A stretch of DNA of 37,568 bases from Schlesneria paludicola DSM 18645 (GTDB taxonomy: Bacteria; Planctomycetota; Planctomycetia; Planctomycetales; Planctomycetaceae): contig CAMBQP010000033.1 in the NCBI GenBank assembly GCA_945869955.1, positions 1-37,568 of the forward strand, read 5' to 3'. Below are positions 16,944 through 26,701 of the stretch, one piece after another. Below the pieces are notes generated by a model. The model ran no database searches. It worked only from the letters and a program-made list of their open reading frames with translations, and was not told the origin of the DNA. Within the stretch, counting starts at the first letter, position 1. Every line of letters begins with the position of its first letter. A program made the position numbers and the translations under genes.

Positions 16944-19130
16944 TCAAGTCCGTTTCTTTTTCTTTTTGTCATCCCGATTTGCGGCGTTACTTTCGAGTTG
17001 CCGGGTCGAGTGAAATTCGCTGTCGGCGGATTTTTGAAGTCGATCCCAGAGGCTACCAAGGGCCGTTGGTTTTTCGGGGTCTTTGGGCTTTTCCTTTTTG
17101 GAAGCGGTCACATCGGATGCAGAATTGCTGGCAATTCTCGAACCCTCGTCGGTCACAACCGGTTTTTTCTTTTTCCAATGCTCAAACAATGTTCGTTCCG
17201 TCATAGACCAGATGTTGGTCGCGATAAAGTAGAGACAGAGCCCCGAAGGAACTCGGAAGAACATGGCCCCCATGACGAGCATCATCCAGCTCATCATTTT
17301 TTGCTGTTGAGCCTGTTCTTCATTGGTTGGTGGGGGCATGGTCAACTTTTGATGGGCAAACATCAGGCCCGCCGAAATACAGGGTAACAGATTGAAGTCG
17401 GTCCAACCCAACCAGGGAACTGTAAAGGGAAATTTGTACAGTGCATCGGGAGAAGCCAGGTTTTCGAACCAGAGGAATGGTTCCATCCGCAAATCGATAT
17501 AACTGCCAATCGAACGGTAAAGGGCGATAAAAATCGGCAATTGAAGAAATGCGGGCAGGCAACCACTCATCATGTGCCCGAGCGACTCTTTGCTCGACTC
17601 GGCCAAGACCTTGTTGTATTCGTCGCTCCCTTTGCCATATTTGACTTCCGCTTCCTTCTGTTTTGCCTGAAGGATTGGCGTCAATTCTTTCATCTTGGCG
17701 GCGCTTCCCGCCTGGAGCTTGGAAATGGGGATCAGTAAGGTTCGAACCAGCACGGTTAAACAAATAATCGCGATCCCATAGCTGAGTCCCAAGCCATGAA
17801 ACATATTCAATAACCAGACCATTCCCCGACAAATGATATCGAACCAGCCATAATCCATGACCGCCATCGCAGGAATCTGTTTGATCAGTTCTTCGCGTTT
17901 GGGGCCCGCATACAACGTGTATTCGTGAACGATCTCACTCTTCCCCGGGATCTCCAGCTTGGGGGACGTGAGTTGCACCGAAATATCGCTATGTTCCGGG
18001 TGCAGCAAAAACTCGTTGGTGACCATCGGTTTGACCGAGTCCACTTGATCTGCGCCGGGCAACACCAAGGCGGCGAAATACAGCACATCGACACCAATGT
18101 ACTTGAGCCCACGTTTCCAGACCTCGGATTTATTGCTTTTTTCTTCCTTGACGGTGGCGGCAGCAGACTTCTTGTTCTCGTCGATCGAGCTCCCATCATC
18201 ACGCAGAAAACCCATCCGAACATCGCGATGTTTGTAAGAGTTTTCGGCATCTTCCAGCGGAACACCAACCGGCCCCTGCAGTGAGTAACTGAGCGACTGC
18301 GGTTCGTCCATCAGATTTTTGATGGTGATTTTCAGCTTGAGCTCATAACCTTCGAGCAAGGTTTTTCCCACCTGATCCTGCTTGAGTTCATCGAGAGTCA
18401 GTTGTTTGATCTCGAAGTGCTTGATCAGTTCCCATTGCCCATCGGGCGATAATAACCGAAAGGTTGCCGCCCGGAGGGCCGAGGCAGGATCGGCTTGGGG
18501 AACGACTTCCCAGTTCGCACGATCGAGCGAGACCCCACCGAGAAGTTTGTCAATTTGGGGTGACTGGATCGAAAACGTGTTAAAGCGGGTTTTCTTCCCC
18601 GAGCGGGCCCGGGCATCTTCGCTGCCAATGACGCGCACTCGCGTACCCCGGCGGCCGAATGCGGGATAGCGATCCTTATCAGTCAGTTCGATCGATTCAA
18701 TCGATGCCCCTTCCGTGGTCAGTCTTGCCGCGAGAAAGAATTCTTCAGCGTGCTCGTTGGGAGGAGCCTCTTTTTCTTGATCCGAATCGGCAGGTCCCAA
18801 GAGCAAACTGAGCGTAGGATGCTTGGGGAGATTCCGTTCAGCGACTTTGGCGGGAAGCCCATCCGCACCCTTCAAGGTGTCTGTCTCTCCCTTGTTCGTT
18901 GGGTCAACAGCAGGGTTTGTTATCTCAACGGTCGGATCCTGCGCCCCAGAATTGGGATCGGCCTTCTCAGCCCCGGCAGTTTCCTCCAGTCCCTTGTCTT
19001 CAACGGTTTTCTGCTGCTTGACAACGGGTTTATTGAAATCGGGAAACAGTACGGGAACAGCGAGGTTGATCCAAGCCATCCAGACTGCCATCGAAATCAG
19101 AAAAAACACTAAAAACCGACGCTGTTCCAT
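16944..19130 (-). CDS. yidC: Membrane protein insertase YidC
   Basis: 728-aa inner-membrane insertase that folds and inserts membrane proteins alone or with SecYEG. A first TM helix at ~6-26 (FLVFFLISMAVWMAWINLAVPVLF) is followed by a very long acidic Pro/Glu/Lys/Asp-rich segment (~35-150). A large periplasmic beta-domain comes next (~150-430). The conserved C-terminal 60-kDa insertase core starts near 440 (GLSYGIAIICLTVLVRTLLIP) and contains the key Arg in LVRTLL and the helical hairpin with MKELTPILQAKQKEAE. The C-terminus ends in a Lys-rich tail (KKKKKRT), a feature linked to ribosome contact. Start ATG at 19130. The periplasmic domain is long, so 728 aa is at the upper end of the family. 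It is transcribed apart from the usual rpmH-rnpA neighbours. Confidence 0.95.
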   Translation of the reverse strand: MEQRRFLVFFLISMAVWMAWINLAVPVLFPDFNKPVVKQQKTVEDKGLEETAGAEKADPNSGAQDPTVEITNPAVDPTNKGETDTLKGADGLPAKVAERNLPKHPTLSLLLGPADSDQEKEAPPNEHAEEFFLAARLTTEGASIESIELTDKDRYPAFGRRGTRVRVIGSEDARARSGKKTRFNTFSIQSPQIDKLLGGVSLDRANWEVVPQADPASALRAATFRLLSPDGQWELIKHFEIKQLTLDELKQDQVGKTLLEGYELKLKITIKNLMDEPQSLSYSLQGPVGVPLEDAENSYKHRDVRMGFLRDDGSSIDENKKSAAATVKEEKSNKSEVWKRGLKYIGVDVLYFAALVLPGADQVDSVKPMVTNEFLLHPEHSDISVQLTSPKLEIPGKSEIVHEYTLYAGPKREELIKQIPAMAVMDYGWFDIICRGMVWLLNMFHGLGLSYGIAIICLTVLVRTLLIPISKLQAGSAAKMKELTPILQAKQKEAEVKYGKGSDEYNKVLAESSKESLGHMMSGCLPAFLQLPIFIALYRSIGSYIDLRMEPFLWFENLASPDALYKFPFTVPWLGWTDFNLLPCISAGLMFAHQKLTMPPPTNEEQAQQQKMMSWMMLVMGAMFFRVPSGLCLYFIATNIWSMTERTLFEHWKKKKPVVTDEGSRIASNSASDVTASKKEKPKDPEKPTALGSLWDRLQKSADSEFHSTRQLESNAANRDDKKKKKRT

Positions 19131-19274
19131 TCCGGATACCAGTTTGACAAAGAAGACCTGCCTGACATCATGACCAAGTCAGACTTAAAACAGAAAACTC
19201 GAACCGCAGAAACTATCCGATCGATTCGCCATCAACCCGATATCGAGACCTTGTGTGCCAATATTGTCGCGACA

Positions 19275-20021
19275 TTATCGCCCATCAGCCAGTCGTTCAC
19301 CCAGAAAATCATCCAGGTCGGCAATCTCGCTGATCTTTTTGGCCGTTTTGGAAAAGTCGTAGGCCACCTGCCTGAAGTGAACCGTATTCCCATCCAGCAC
19401 GACATAAGAGGAACGATTGTCGCCGTTGCGAGGCTGCCCCACCGAGCCGACATTCACGAGCACCTTTTTGGCGCCCAATTCATATTTGCAATCAATTTCT
19501 TCGGGGGATAAAAAGTTCAAATCCTCCGTGAAAACACCCGGAATATGCGTGTGCCCCTGAAAACAATACTTTTCAACGAGTGAAAAAATCTTCTCCATTT
19601 TTTTCTGATTGAAAATGTCTTCCGGGAAAACATATTCGTTGAGCGGATTTCGGGCAGAACCATGCACAAACAGGAACTGGGACTCGTTAATCACGCGAGG
19701 AAGTTCACCCAGAAAATCCCAGCGTTTTTCGGACACAGGCCCCGTTCCCGCCTCCAGCATTTTCCGCGTCCAGAAAACGGCACGCTCGGCAGTGGCGTTG
19801 AAACCTTCCGGGTCAAACAAAGCCGCTTGATCGTGATTCCCCAACAGGCAATGGCCACACGCCGCCATCACCAGATCGATGCATTCGCAAGGATTCGGCC
19901 CGTAGCCAATGATATCGCCCAGACAGTAAATTTCGGAAATGTTTTGTCCACGAATATCGGCCAGCACAGCTTCCAGTGCTTCCAGATTGGCGTGAATATC
20001 ACTGATGATGGCTCGCAACAC
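19275..20021 (-). CDS. Calcineurin-like metallophosphoesterase
   Basis: 248-aa cytoplasmic phosphoesterase with the full di-metal motif set: D-x-H in SDIHANL (Asp8, His10), GD in [13 protein letters not shown] (Asp36), GNH in LLGNHD (Asn62, His63), a later His in FVHGS and GHTH in FQGHTHIPG. This matches the small YfcE-like/serine-threonine-phosphatase-like metallophosphoesterases; the substrate cannot be read from the sequence. I set the start at the GTG at 20021, because AAGGA lies four bases upstream and [13 protein letters not shown] begins directly with the domain. An upstream ATG at 20093 would add 24 residues unlike the family. The gene is on the same strand as yidC (145 bp beyond) and rpoN (140 bp before); whether they share a transcript is unclear. 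Confidence 0.88.
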   Translation of the reverse strand: MLRAIISDIHANLEALEAVLADIRGQNISEIYCLGDIIGYGPNPCECIDLVMAACGHCLLGNHDQAALFDPEGFNATAERAVFWTRKMLEAGTGPVSEKRWDFLGELPRVINESQFLFVHGSARNPLNEYVFPEDIFNQKKMEKIFSLVEKYCFQGHTHIPGVFTEDLNFLSPEEIDCKYELGAKKVLVNVGSVGQPRNGDNRSSYVVLDGNTVHFRQVAYDFSKTAKKISEIADLDDFLGERLADGR

Positions 20022-20160
20022 AGATTCCTTGCTGGAAGTCTCGAGCAAAAATGGTTGCCCGCCAAACCATAGGAGGTTTAAACACTGCATCATAAATTGA
20101 GCGTTCGCTTACAGCAAGCAACGCCGGAAGTTCATTTCGTCTCGATTCTTGATTTCTATT

Positions 20161-21645
<1,485 letters not shown>

Positions 21646-21694
21646 TATCGGTTACTCAATCGCTCGGCAGAGTTCGAAACACGGAACACAGAAA

Positions 21695-22318
21695 TCAAAA
21701 CGACTGCCTTCCTCTAATGGCATCGGCCAGCATTTCCCGATTGGCAAATTCGAGCACACTTCCCGAGGCAATCCCCCGCGCGAGACGGGTAATTTTTACG
21801 GGATCATTTGCCAACAAATTCGAAATAAAGAGCGCCGTTCCATCCCCTTCCAGCGTTGGATTTGTCGCCATGAGAATCTCTTTCACACCTCCGTGGCGAA
21901 CTCGCTTAACCAAAGCGCTGATGTTCAAATCATCAGGCCCAACCCCACTTAATGGTGCCAATTTTCCTCCCAGGACATGGTACACCCCGTGAAAAATGGA
22001 CGCCGCTTCGAGTGCCAATAAATCGCGAGGTTGTTCCACCACACAGACCGAATGTTTATCACGCCTTGGGTCACTGCAAATACTGCAAACGTCACCCTCG
22101 GTCAGATTGAAGCATACCGAACATGGACGAACCACCGATTTAACGCGACGAATCGCCTCGGCCAGTAAATTTGCCTCAGACTCGGAACAATCGAGCATGT
22201 GATTGGCGAGCCGCTCGGCCGATTTTCGGCCAATTCCCGGCAGTTTCGCTAATCGTTCAATCAGGTCCCCGACCGCCACCCCGTAGGGATGTCGCGGTGG
22301 CTCTTCATTCCGTGCCAT
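21695..22318 (-). CDS. recR: Recombination mediator protein RecR
   Basis: 207-aa protein that, with RecO (and RecF), loads RecA at single-strand gaps. The order is a helix-hairpin-helix (~20-42, [23 protein letters not shown]), a four-Cys zinc finger (Cys66, 69, 78, 81), a Toprim domain starting at [14 protein letters not shown], and a Walker-B-like C-terminal part. Everything expected is present. It follows dnaX on the same strand, a very widely conserved pairing. The ybaB/ebfC gene that usually sits between them is absent here: only 168 bp separate the two genes. Start ATG at 22318. Confidence 0.96.
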   Translation of the reverse strand: MARNEEPPRHPYGVAVGDLIERLAKLPGIGRKSAERLANHMLDCSESEANLLAEAIRRVKSVVRPCSVCFNLTEGDVCSICSDPRRDKHSVCVVEQPRDLLALEAASIFHGVYHVLGGKLAPLSGVGPDDLNISALVKRVRHGGVKEILMATNPTLEGDGTALFISNLLANDPVKITRLARGIASGSVLEFANREMLADAIRGRQSF

Positions 22319-22457
22319 CGATCGGCCTCCTGACCTTCAGCGATAAAATCAACTCTTGAAAACGTGGCGGATTCACCAAAAACAAGAACCAACTCTTAAC
22401 CATTTCCAGACCAGGCAGGTTCTTCAACAAGGCAATCTGACCCCATTCCTTTTCATT

Positions 22458-22493
22458 TCACCAAAAACTCACGAATCACCAAAAACTCACGAA
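22458..22493. repeat. 18-bp tandem repeat spanning the dnaX stop codon, 2 copies
   Basis: The unit TCACCAAAAACTCACGAA occurs at 22458-22475 and 22476-22493, perfect and head to tail; a third, partial match (TTCACCAAAAAC) lies near 22370. The dnaX stop codon (TGA, 22489-22487) is inside the second copy, so the duplication also copied the stop sequence downstream of the gene. Confidence 0.9.
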
Positions 22494-24373
22494 TCAGAGC
22501 CCACAGAATCTGCCTCAGACGCTTCCACAATCAGCTCTTTGACCTTCCAGCTTTTCACACCAAAAACCTCGGTCACCTCTTGAAGAAATGAGTCCTCAGG
22601 ATTGTCCACAATTTGAACACGTGTCGACGGAGTTAACGCTGCAACAGGCTTCGCCGCCGACTCGACCGCTTCCGCAGTTCGAAATCGAATCCGAATCGAT
22701 TCCCCCGTTAACTCCCCAACAATCGCCTCCAGCCGACTCACCGTTTCCGGTCGATCCAAGGTTCGGCGTTCGACATCATAGTTCATCGGGATCGCAATTT
22801 CCAATACATTTGGCCCAATAATTGCTAAAGACTTTGCACGCCGGACGGATGTACCGACCATGTCGTTTAATCGGTCGGCTAAAATCGACTGTAAGTCGTT
22901 TTCATTCCCCGATTTCCATTCGATGACCGGTTTCTGCCCCTCGGCTGAACTGACCGGAGCCGCCAACTCTGTGGGCATCACTGCTGGTGGTTTTTGCTCA
23001 GCGGACTCATTTTTTTTTTCCACCGGCGATCGAGGAATTTGGGGAGCCGTTTTCGGTGGCTGCGCGGGGAGGGGGACTGCAGCGGGTGGTGCGATCGCGG
23101 GTGGTGCATACCGGGGCGTCCCGTTTTGATTTTCCGGGAGACTGCGTTCCGGGAGACTACGTTCCGGGAGACTACGTTCCGGGAGACTACGCTCCGGGAG
23201 ACTACGCAAGTTCGACGAGGCTGGGTTCGACATGCCTCCCCCCTTCAGCTGTGCGATCAGGTCATCCAGCCGATCAAGATTTTCCAGCAAAGAAATCCGC
23301 ACCAGTGCCAATTCGACCAACGGACGACCATACGAAACACGCTGCATCCGCCCCTTCGCCTCAGCCAGAATCTGCATTCCCGTCGCAATCGTCTGCAGTC
23401 CCCAGCGCGCTGCCTGTTCACCAAGAATTTGACGACAGTCATCACCAACCGCTAACAGCGGGACCTCGTTCGCCCCGCAGGCAATCACCATCAAGTCCCG
23501 AAAATAAGCAACCAGCTGATCGGTAAAGGCTTCGAGCTGAACCCCCTCTCGCATGGCATAATCCAGACGCTGCAACGCCTCATCGCGGCGGCGATCAATC
23601 AGTGCGTCGATTAAACCGGTCAATCGGTCATCCGGCGCAGTCCCCAGCAATCGATGCACGTCGGCACTGGTGATATGTTCCGAGCCAAATGCCAGTAACT
23701 GGTCAAACAGAGACTGACTGTCGCGCATCGAACCAGCAGCCCGCCGCGCAACCAGATCCAAAGCGGCTTCATCCACCTGAAACCCCTCTGCTTCCGCCAG
23801 TTGCCGCAGCCGAATCGTGATGTTATCCGTCGAAATGGTCCCAAAATCAAATCGTTGACAACGAGACAAAATCGTATCCGGCACCTTGTTCGCTTCGGTG
23901 GTGCAAAAAATAAATTTGACCAGCGGCGGCGGTTCTTCGAGCGTTTTCAAGAGGGCGTTGAACGCCTCTTTTGTCAGCATGTGAACTTCATCAATGATGT
24001 AGACTTTGTACTTCGACCGCATCGACTTGATATTCACATTTGCGCGCAGCGAACGAATATCATCAATCCCACGATTCGAGGCCCCGTCGATCTCCGAGAC
24101 ATCCACATCGTGCCCGACGGAAATCCCACGACATTGCTCACATTCATTGCACGGAACGCCATCCTTCACGAACGGACAGTTCAATGCCTTGGCAAAAATC
24201 CGGGCCATGGAAGTCTTGCCAACCCCCCGCGCTCCGGTAAACAAGTAGGCGTGAGCCACCCGGCCATCATGGATGGCATTACGAAGGGTCTGGGCAACTC
24301 GTTCCTGGCCAACGACTTCCGTAAACGTCTGTGGTCGGAATCGTCGAGCAAGTACGGTATACTGAGGTTCCAT
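22487..24373 (-). CDS. dnaX: DNA polymerase III subunit gamma/tau
   Basis: 628-aa clamp-loader ATPase. The N-terminal AAA+ domain (~1-230) shows Walker A FTGARGVGKTS (~45-55), a four-Cys zinc module (Cys66, 75, 78, 81), Walker B YIIDEVHML (~125-133) and the SRC sensor (SRCQRFDF, ~170). It continues with the lid domain and gamma-specific domain III (~230-370). A Pro/Ala-rich linker (~375-470) contains the SLPER repeats, and the C-terminal tau part (~480-610) would bind polymerase alpha and DnaB. No clear programmed-frameshift site (A-run) was found, so whether a short gamma form is made is unknown. Start ATG at 24373. It heads dnaX-recR-rpoN, and a palindrome lies in its upstream region. Confidence 0.96.
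   Translation of the reverse strand: MEPQYTVLARRFRPQTFTEVVGQERVAQTLRNAIHDGRVAHAYLFTGARGVGKTSMARIFAKALNCPFVKDGVPCNECEQCRGISVGHDVDVSEIDGASNRGIDDIRSLRANVNIKSMRSKYKVYIIDEVHMLTKEAFNALLKTLEEPPPLVKFIFCTTEANKVPDTILSRCQRFDFGTISTDNITIRLRQLAEAEGFQVDEAALDLVARRAAGSMRDSQSLFDQLLAFGSEHITSADVHRLLGTAPDDRLTGLIDALIDRRRDEALQRLDYAMREGVQLEAFTDQLVAYFRDLMVIACGANEVPLLAVGDDCRQILGEQAARWGLQTIATGMQILAEAKGRMQRVSYGRPLVELALVRISLLENLDRLDDLIAQLKGGGMSNPASSNLRSLPERSLPERSLPERSLPERSLPENQNGTPRYAPPAIAPPAAVPLPAQPPKTAPQIPRSPVEKKNESAEQKPPAVMPTELAAPVSSAEGQKPVIEWKSGNENDLQSILADRLNDMVGTSVRRAKSLAIIGPNVLEIAIPMNYDVERRTLDRPETVSRLEAIVGELTGESIRIRFRTAEAVESAAKPVAALTPSTRVQIVDNPEDSFLQEVTEVFGVKSWKVKELIVEASEADSVGSDS
23134..23208 (-). repeat. In-frame 15-bp tandem repeat in dnaX, 5 copies (SLPER)
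   Basis: Five consecutive 15-bp units on the + strand (CCGGGAGACTACGTT and variants at the third or last bases) encode SLPER four times and SLPEN once in DnaX (~residues 389-413). The near-identical DNA shows recent slippage or duplication, and the reading frame is kept in a linker between ATPase and tau domains. Confidence 0.95.
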
Positions 24374-24397
24374 TGCGATCTCACGAGGCGGTGAACA

Positions 24398-24419
24398 ATG
24401 ATGGTCGTACCACCATCAT
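24398..24419. promoter_or_regulatory. 22-bp near-perfect palindrome ahead of dnaX
   Basis: ATGATGGT (24398-24405) and ACCATCAT (24412-24419) flank a C-GTAC-C centre, leaving only one mismatched pair. It lies between the end of mqnC (24481) and the dnaX start (24373), 25 bp before the dnaX ATG. It could be an operator, or an RNA hairpin in the dnaX leader. No T run follows on the - strand, so a terminator is unlikely. Confidence 0.45.
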
Positions 24420-24480
24420 AGCCGACTACCCCGCCGCTTCGCACTTGCACGGGGATTCCCCGCTACCCGCGCGACCGGAA

Positions 24481-25605
24481 TTAATGCACCACCGGAAGTT
24501 GCGGCCCCGCTGAGGTCAATGCCGTCCCCGGCTCGGCGTCAATCAACTGGTAATACACGTTTCGCTGGCGGGGAAGATACCCCGCATCCCGGATCAGATG
24601 CTTAATCGTTTCCAGCGTCAAATGATGGACGGTTCCCGCTTCCGCCACGACATTTTCCTCGATCATCAGCGACCCCATATCATTCGCACCAAAATGGAGG
24701 GCCAAGCCGCCAATTTTTTCTCCCTGAGTAACCCATGAAGATTGGATATTCGAAAAATTATCCAGATACAACCGCGAAACCGCCTGCATTTTGAGGTATT
24801 CGAAGGAACCAACCGGGGAAATATGAGCCATCTCGGTGTTGTCCGGCTGGAACGTCCAGCAGATGAACGCCGTGAAACCGCCGGTTTCGTCCTGAAGTTG
24901 GCGAAGCCGCTCCAAATGCTCGATTCGCTCGGCCAAAGTCTCAATATGGCCAAACATCATGGTGGCCGACCCCTTGCCCCCTAACTGGTGCCACTCACGA
25001 CAAACCTCGAGCCATTCGTCGGTCAGACACTTTCCGCGAGTCATTTCCTTACGGACGCGGTCGACCAGGATTTCGCCACCCCCACCAGGGAGACTCCCCA
25101 ATCCCGCTGCTTTCAACCGTTCCAACACGGTCCGAATTGGCAACTTGCTCAGCTTATGCAAAGCGTAGATTTCCGGGGGAGAAAAACAATGCAAATTGAC
25201 CTGTGGAAAGCGGTCTTTCAGCGATCGCAACAGATCTTCGTACCATTCCAATTGCAAATCCGGGTTCATTCCCCCCTGCATCAGGATCTGGTCGCCGCCG
25301 AGTGCCACCGTTTCTTCAATCTTCTTGTAAATCGTTTCCTTATCCAGCACGTATCCTTCGGGGCTTTTCGGGCGGCGAAAGAAAGCACAGAAGTCACAGA
25401 CGGCAGAACAGACGTTGGTGTAATTGACGTTGCGATCGATGTTGAAGGTTCGGTAAGGCTCAGGATGCAGCCGTCTGGTGATCGCATCAGCGGCGGCACC
25501 AATCGCAACCAGATCGTGGGATTCCAGAATTTGCAATCCTTCGGCAGCAGAGAGGCGTTTCCCGGCGACAGCTTGATCGAGTAATCGTTGGACTTGCACA
25601 GACAC
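24481..25605 (-). CDS. mqnC: Cyclic dehypoxanthinyl futalosine synthase MqnC
   Basis: ~374-aa radical SAM enzyme of the futalosine menaquinone pathway; it cyclises dehypoxanthinyl futalosine. The [4Fe-4S] motif CxxxCxxC is seen as VCSAVCDFC (Cys66, 70, 73), followed by GYVLDKETIYKKIEE and the family hallmark GGEILVDRVRKEMTRGK; the C-terminus contains RDAGYLPRQRNVYY. The last hallmark favours MqnC over the related MqnE. The frame extends to a GTG at 25632, but AAGGA is seven bases upstream of the GTG at 25605, and AGGA the same distance from a GTG at 25599, so the start is in that cluster. mqnA lies 58 bp before it on the same strand. MqnB, MqnD and MqnE are not in the window. Confidence 0.93.
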   Translation of the reverse strand: MSVQVQRLLDQAVAGKRLSAAEGLQILESHDLVAIGAAADAITRRLHPEPYRTFNIDRNVNYTNVCSAVCDFCAFFRRPKSPEGYVLDKETIYKKIEETVALGGDQILMQGGMNPDLQLEWYEDLLRSLKDRFPQVNLHCFSPPEIYALHKLSKLPIRTVLERLKAAGLGSLPGGGGEILVDRVRKEMTRGKCLTDEWLEVCREWHQLGGKGSATMMFGHIETLAERIEHLERLRQLQDETGGFTAFICWTFQPDNTEMAHISPVGSFEYLKMQAVSRLYLDNFSNIQSSWVTQGEKIGGLALHFGANDMGSLMIEENVVAEAGTVHHLTLETIKHLIRDAGYLPRQRNVYYQLIDAEPGTALTSAGPQLPVVH

Positions 25606-25663
25606 TTCCTGTTCCTTCTTGAATGGATTCACGCAGCGAATTCACTTGCAAACACAAGCGGAC

Positions 25664-26479
25664 CTAAGCGTTACGAAAACGCAAACTCACCCCTTTTGGA
25701 GCCAGTCCCAGCCCTGAAGCCAGCTGGTAAAACTGCTTTAATCCGCACTTTTCTGCGTTTCCCAAGTGGAATTGCAGGTTCTTTTGCAGGTAACCGACTG
25801 TCGTCTCGTATGATAGTCCAAGTCGCGGTGCTTCGCGACTTGCGATCTCGGTCAATCGCGCGACCCCAAGATCCCGCGAACGACACAGAGCGAGTTCGAC
25901 CTGATTCAGGTCCTCGGCTCCCAGAGCCGCCTGGTCATTGGCCACCCACATGGCAAACACAAACGGCAATCCGGTCCACTCCAGCCATTCCTCACCCAGG
26001 TCCCAAGTCGCTAAAAACGGTTCGGGCGGTGGCAGAATGGCTCGATCACCAATTAACAAAATGGCATCGGCCGTGGTGTCTTCGGTGCGGTGATTCAGGG
26101 GAAGGGGCTCGAGCTGTGGGATTACCCCATGCCGCTCGGCCAGCAGGATTCGGGCGAGTGTCGCACTGGTACGTGACCCCTCATCGAGCGCGAGCGTACG
26201 AATTTCACCCCAGGGAACTCGTGTGTACAGCTTGACGCTTAAAACCGGCCCATGAGCTGCCACGCAGGCGTTGGAAATGATTTCGTAATCGTGACCTCGA
26301 AAAAATTCGATACTGGGAATCAGCGCGACCTCCATCCCCCCCGAGGCAAGTTGGTCCGCCAGCCGACTCGGAAAATCGAGCTGAATTCGGGTATCAGGAA
26401 GCAGCTCACCCAGCCCCTCAACGAGGGGTTTTGAGTTGAGATAGCTGACTGCTCCAATACGTAAGGTCTTACCCGGCAT
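25664..26479 (-). CDS. mqnA: Chorismate dehydratase MqnA
   Basis: ~271-aa periplasmic-binding-protein-like enzyme that dehydrates chorismate in the first step of the futalosine route. The family start LRIGAVSYLNSKPLVEGL is clear, followed by FPSRLADQLASGGMEVALIPSIEF, LALDEGSRTSATLARILL and the C-terminal WLEWTGLPFVFAMWVAND. The frame runs to 26593, but residues before MPGKTLRIG are unlike the family. Of two adjacent ATGs (26482, 26479), the second has GGAA five bases upstream. A -35 TTGACA lies at 26593-26588, so the longer start would be upstream of the promoter. mqnC follows in the same orientation, so the two form a small operon. Confidence 0.93.
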   Translation of the reverse strand: MPGKTLRIGAVSYLNSKPLVEGLGELLPDTRIQLDFPSRLADQLASGGMEVALIPSIEFFRGHDYEIISNACVAAHGPVLSVKLYTRVPWGEIRTLALDEGSRTSATLARILLAERHGVIPQLEPLPLNHRTEDTTADAILLIGDRAILPPPEPFLATWDLGEEWLEWTGLPFVFAMWVANDQAALGAEDLNQVELALCRSRDLGVARLTEIASREAPRLGLSYETTVGYLQKNLQFHLGNAEKCGLKQFYQLASGLGLAPKGVSLRFRNA

Positions 26480-26564
26480 CATCGTTCCGTGATTTTGTCC
26501 GACTGGCCGAGCCCTCCGCAAACCGGATGCAACTCGTTCAGGCAAAGTGGATGTGCGATTGTTC

Positions 26565-26593
26565 ATGATTTTGTCGTATTGGTATTCTGTCAA
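26565..26593 (-). promoter_or_regulatory. Possible mqnA-mqnC promoter
   Basis: A perfect -35 TTGACA (26593-26588) with 17 bp to AATCAT (26570-26565), a weak -10 (three of six bases). Transcription would start near 26558, about 80 nt ahead of the mqnA ATG. Divergent from homoserine dehydrogenase on the + strand. Confidence 0.4.
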
Positions 26594-26701
26594 TTTGCCG
26601 ATTAGGATGCGTCATCCCGTGCTGGCTGTCATTGAAGAAACCGTTTTCTGACGCCGGATTTAACGGGTGGCATGGAAAACGACAAGTTCGGAAAGCTTTT
26701 T

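Noticed and set aside
23134-23208. CRISPR-like array at the repeated dnaX segment
   Set aside because: The units are contiguous without spacers and encode a regular pentapeptide in frame.
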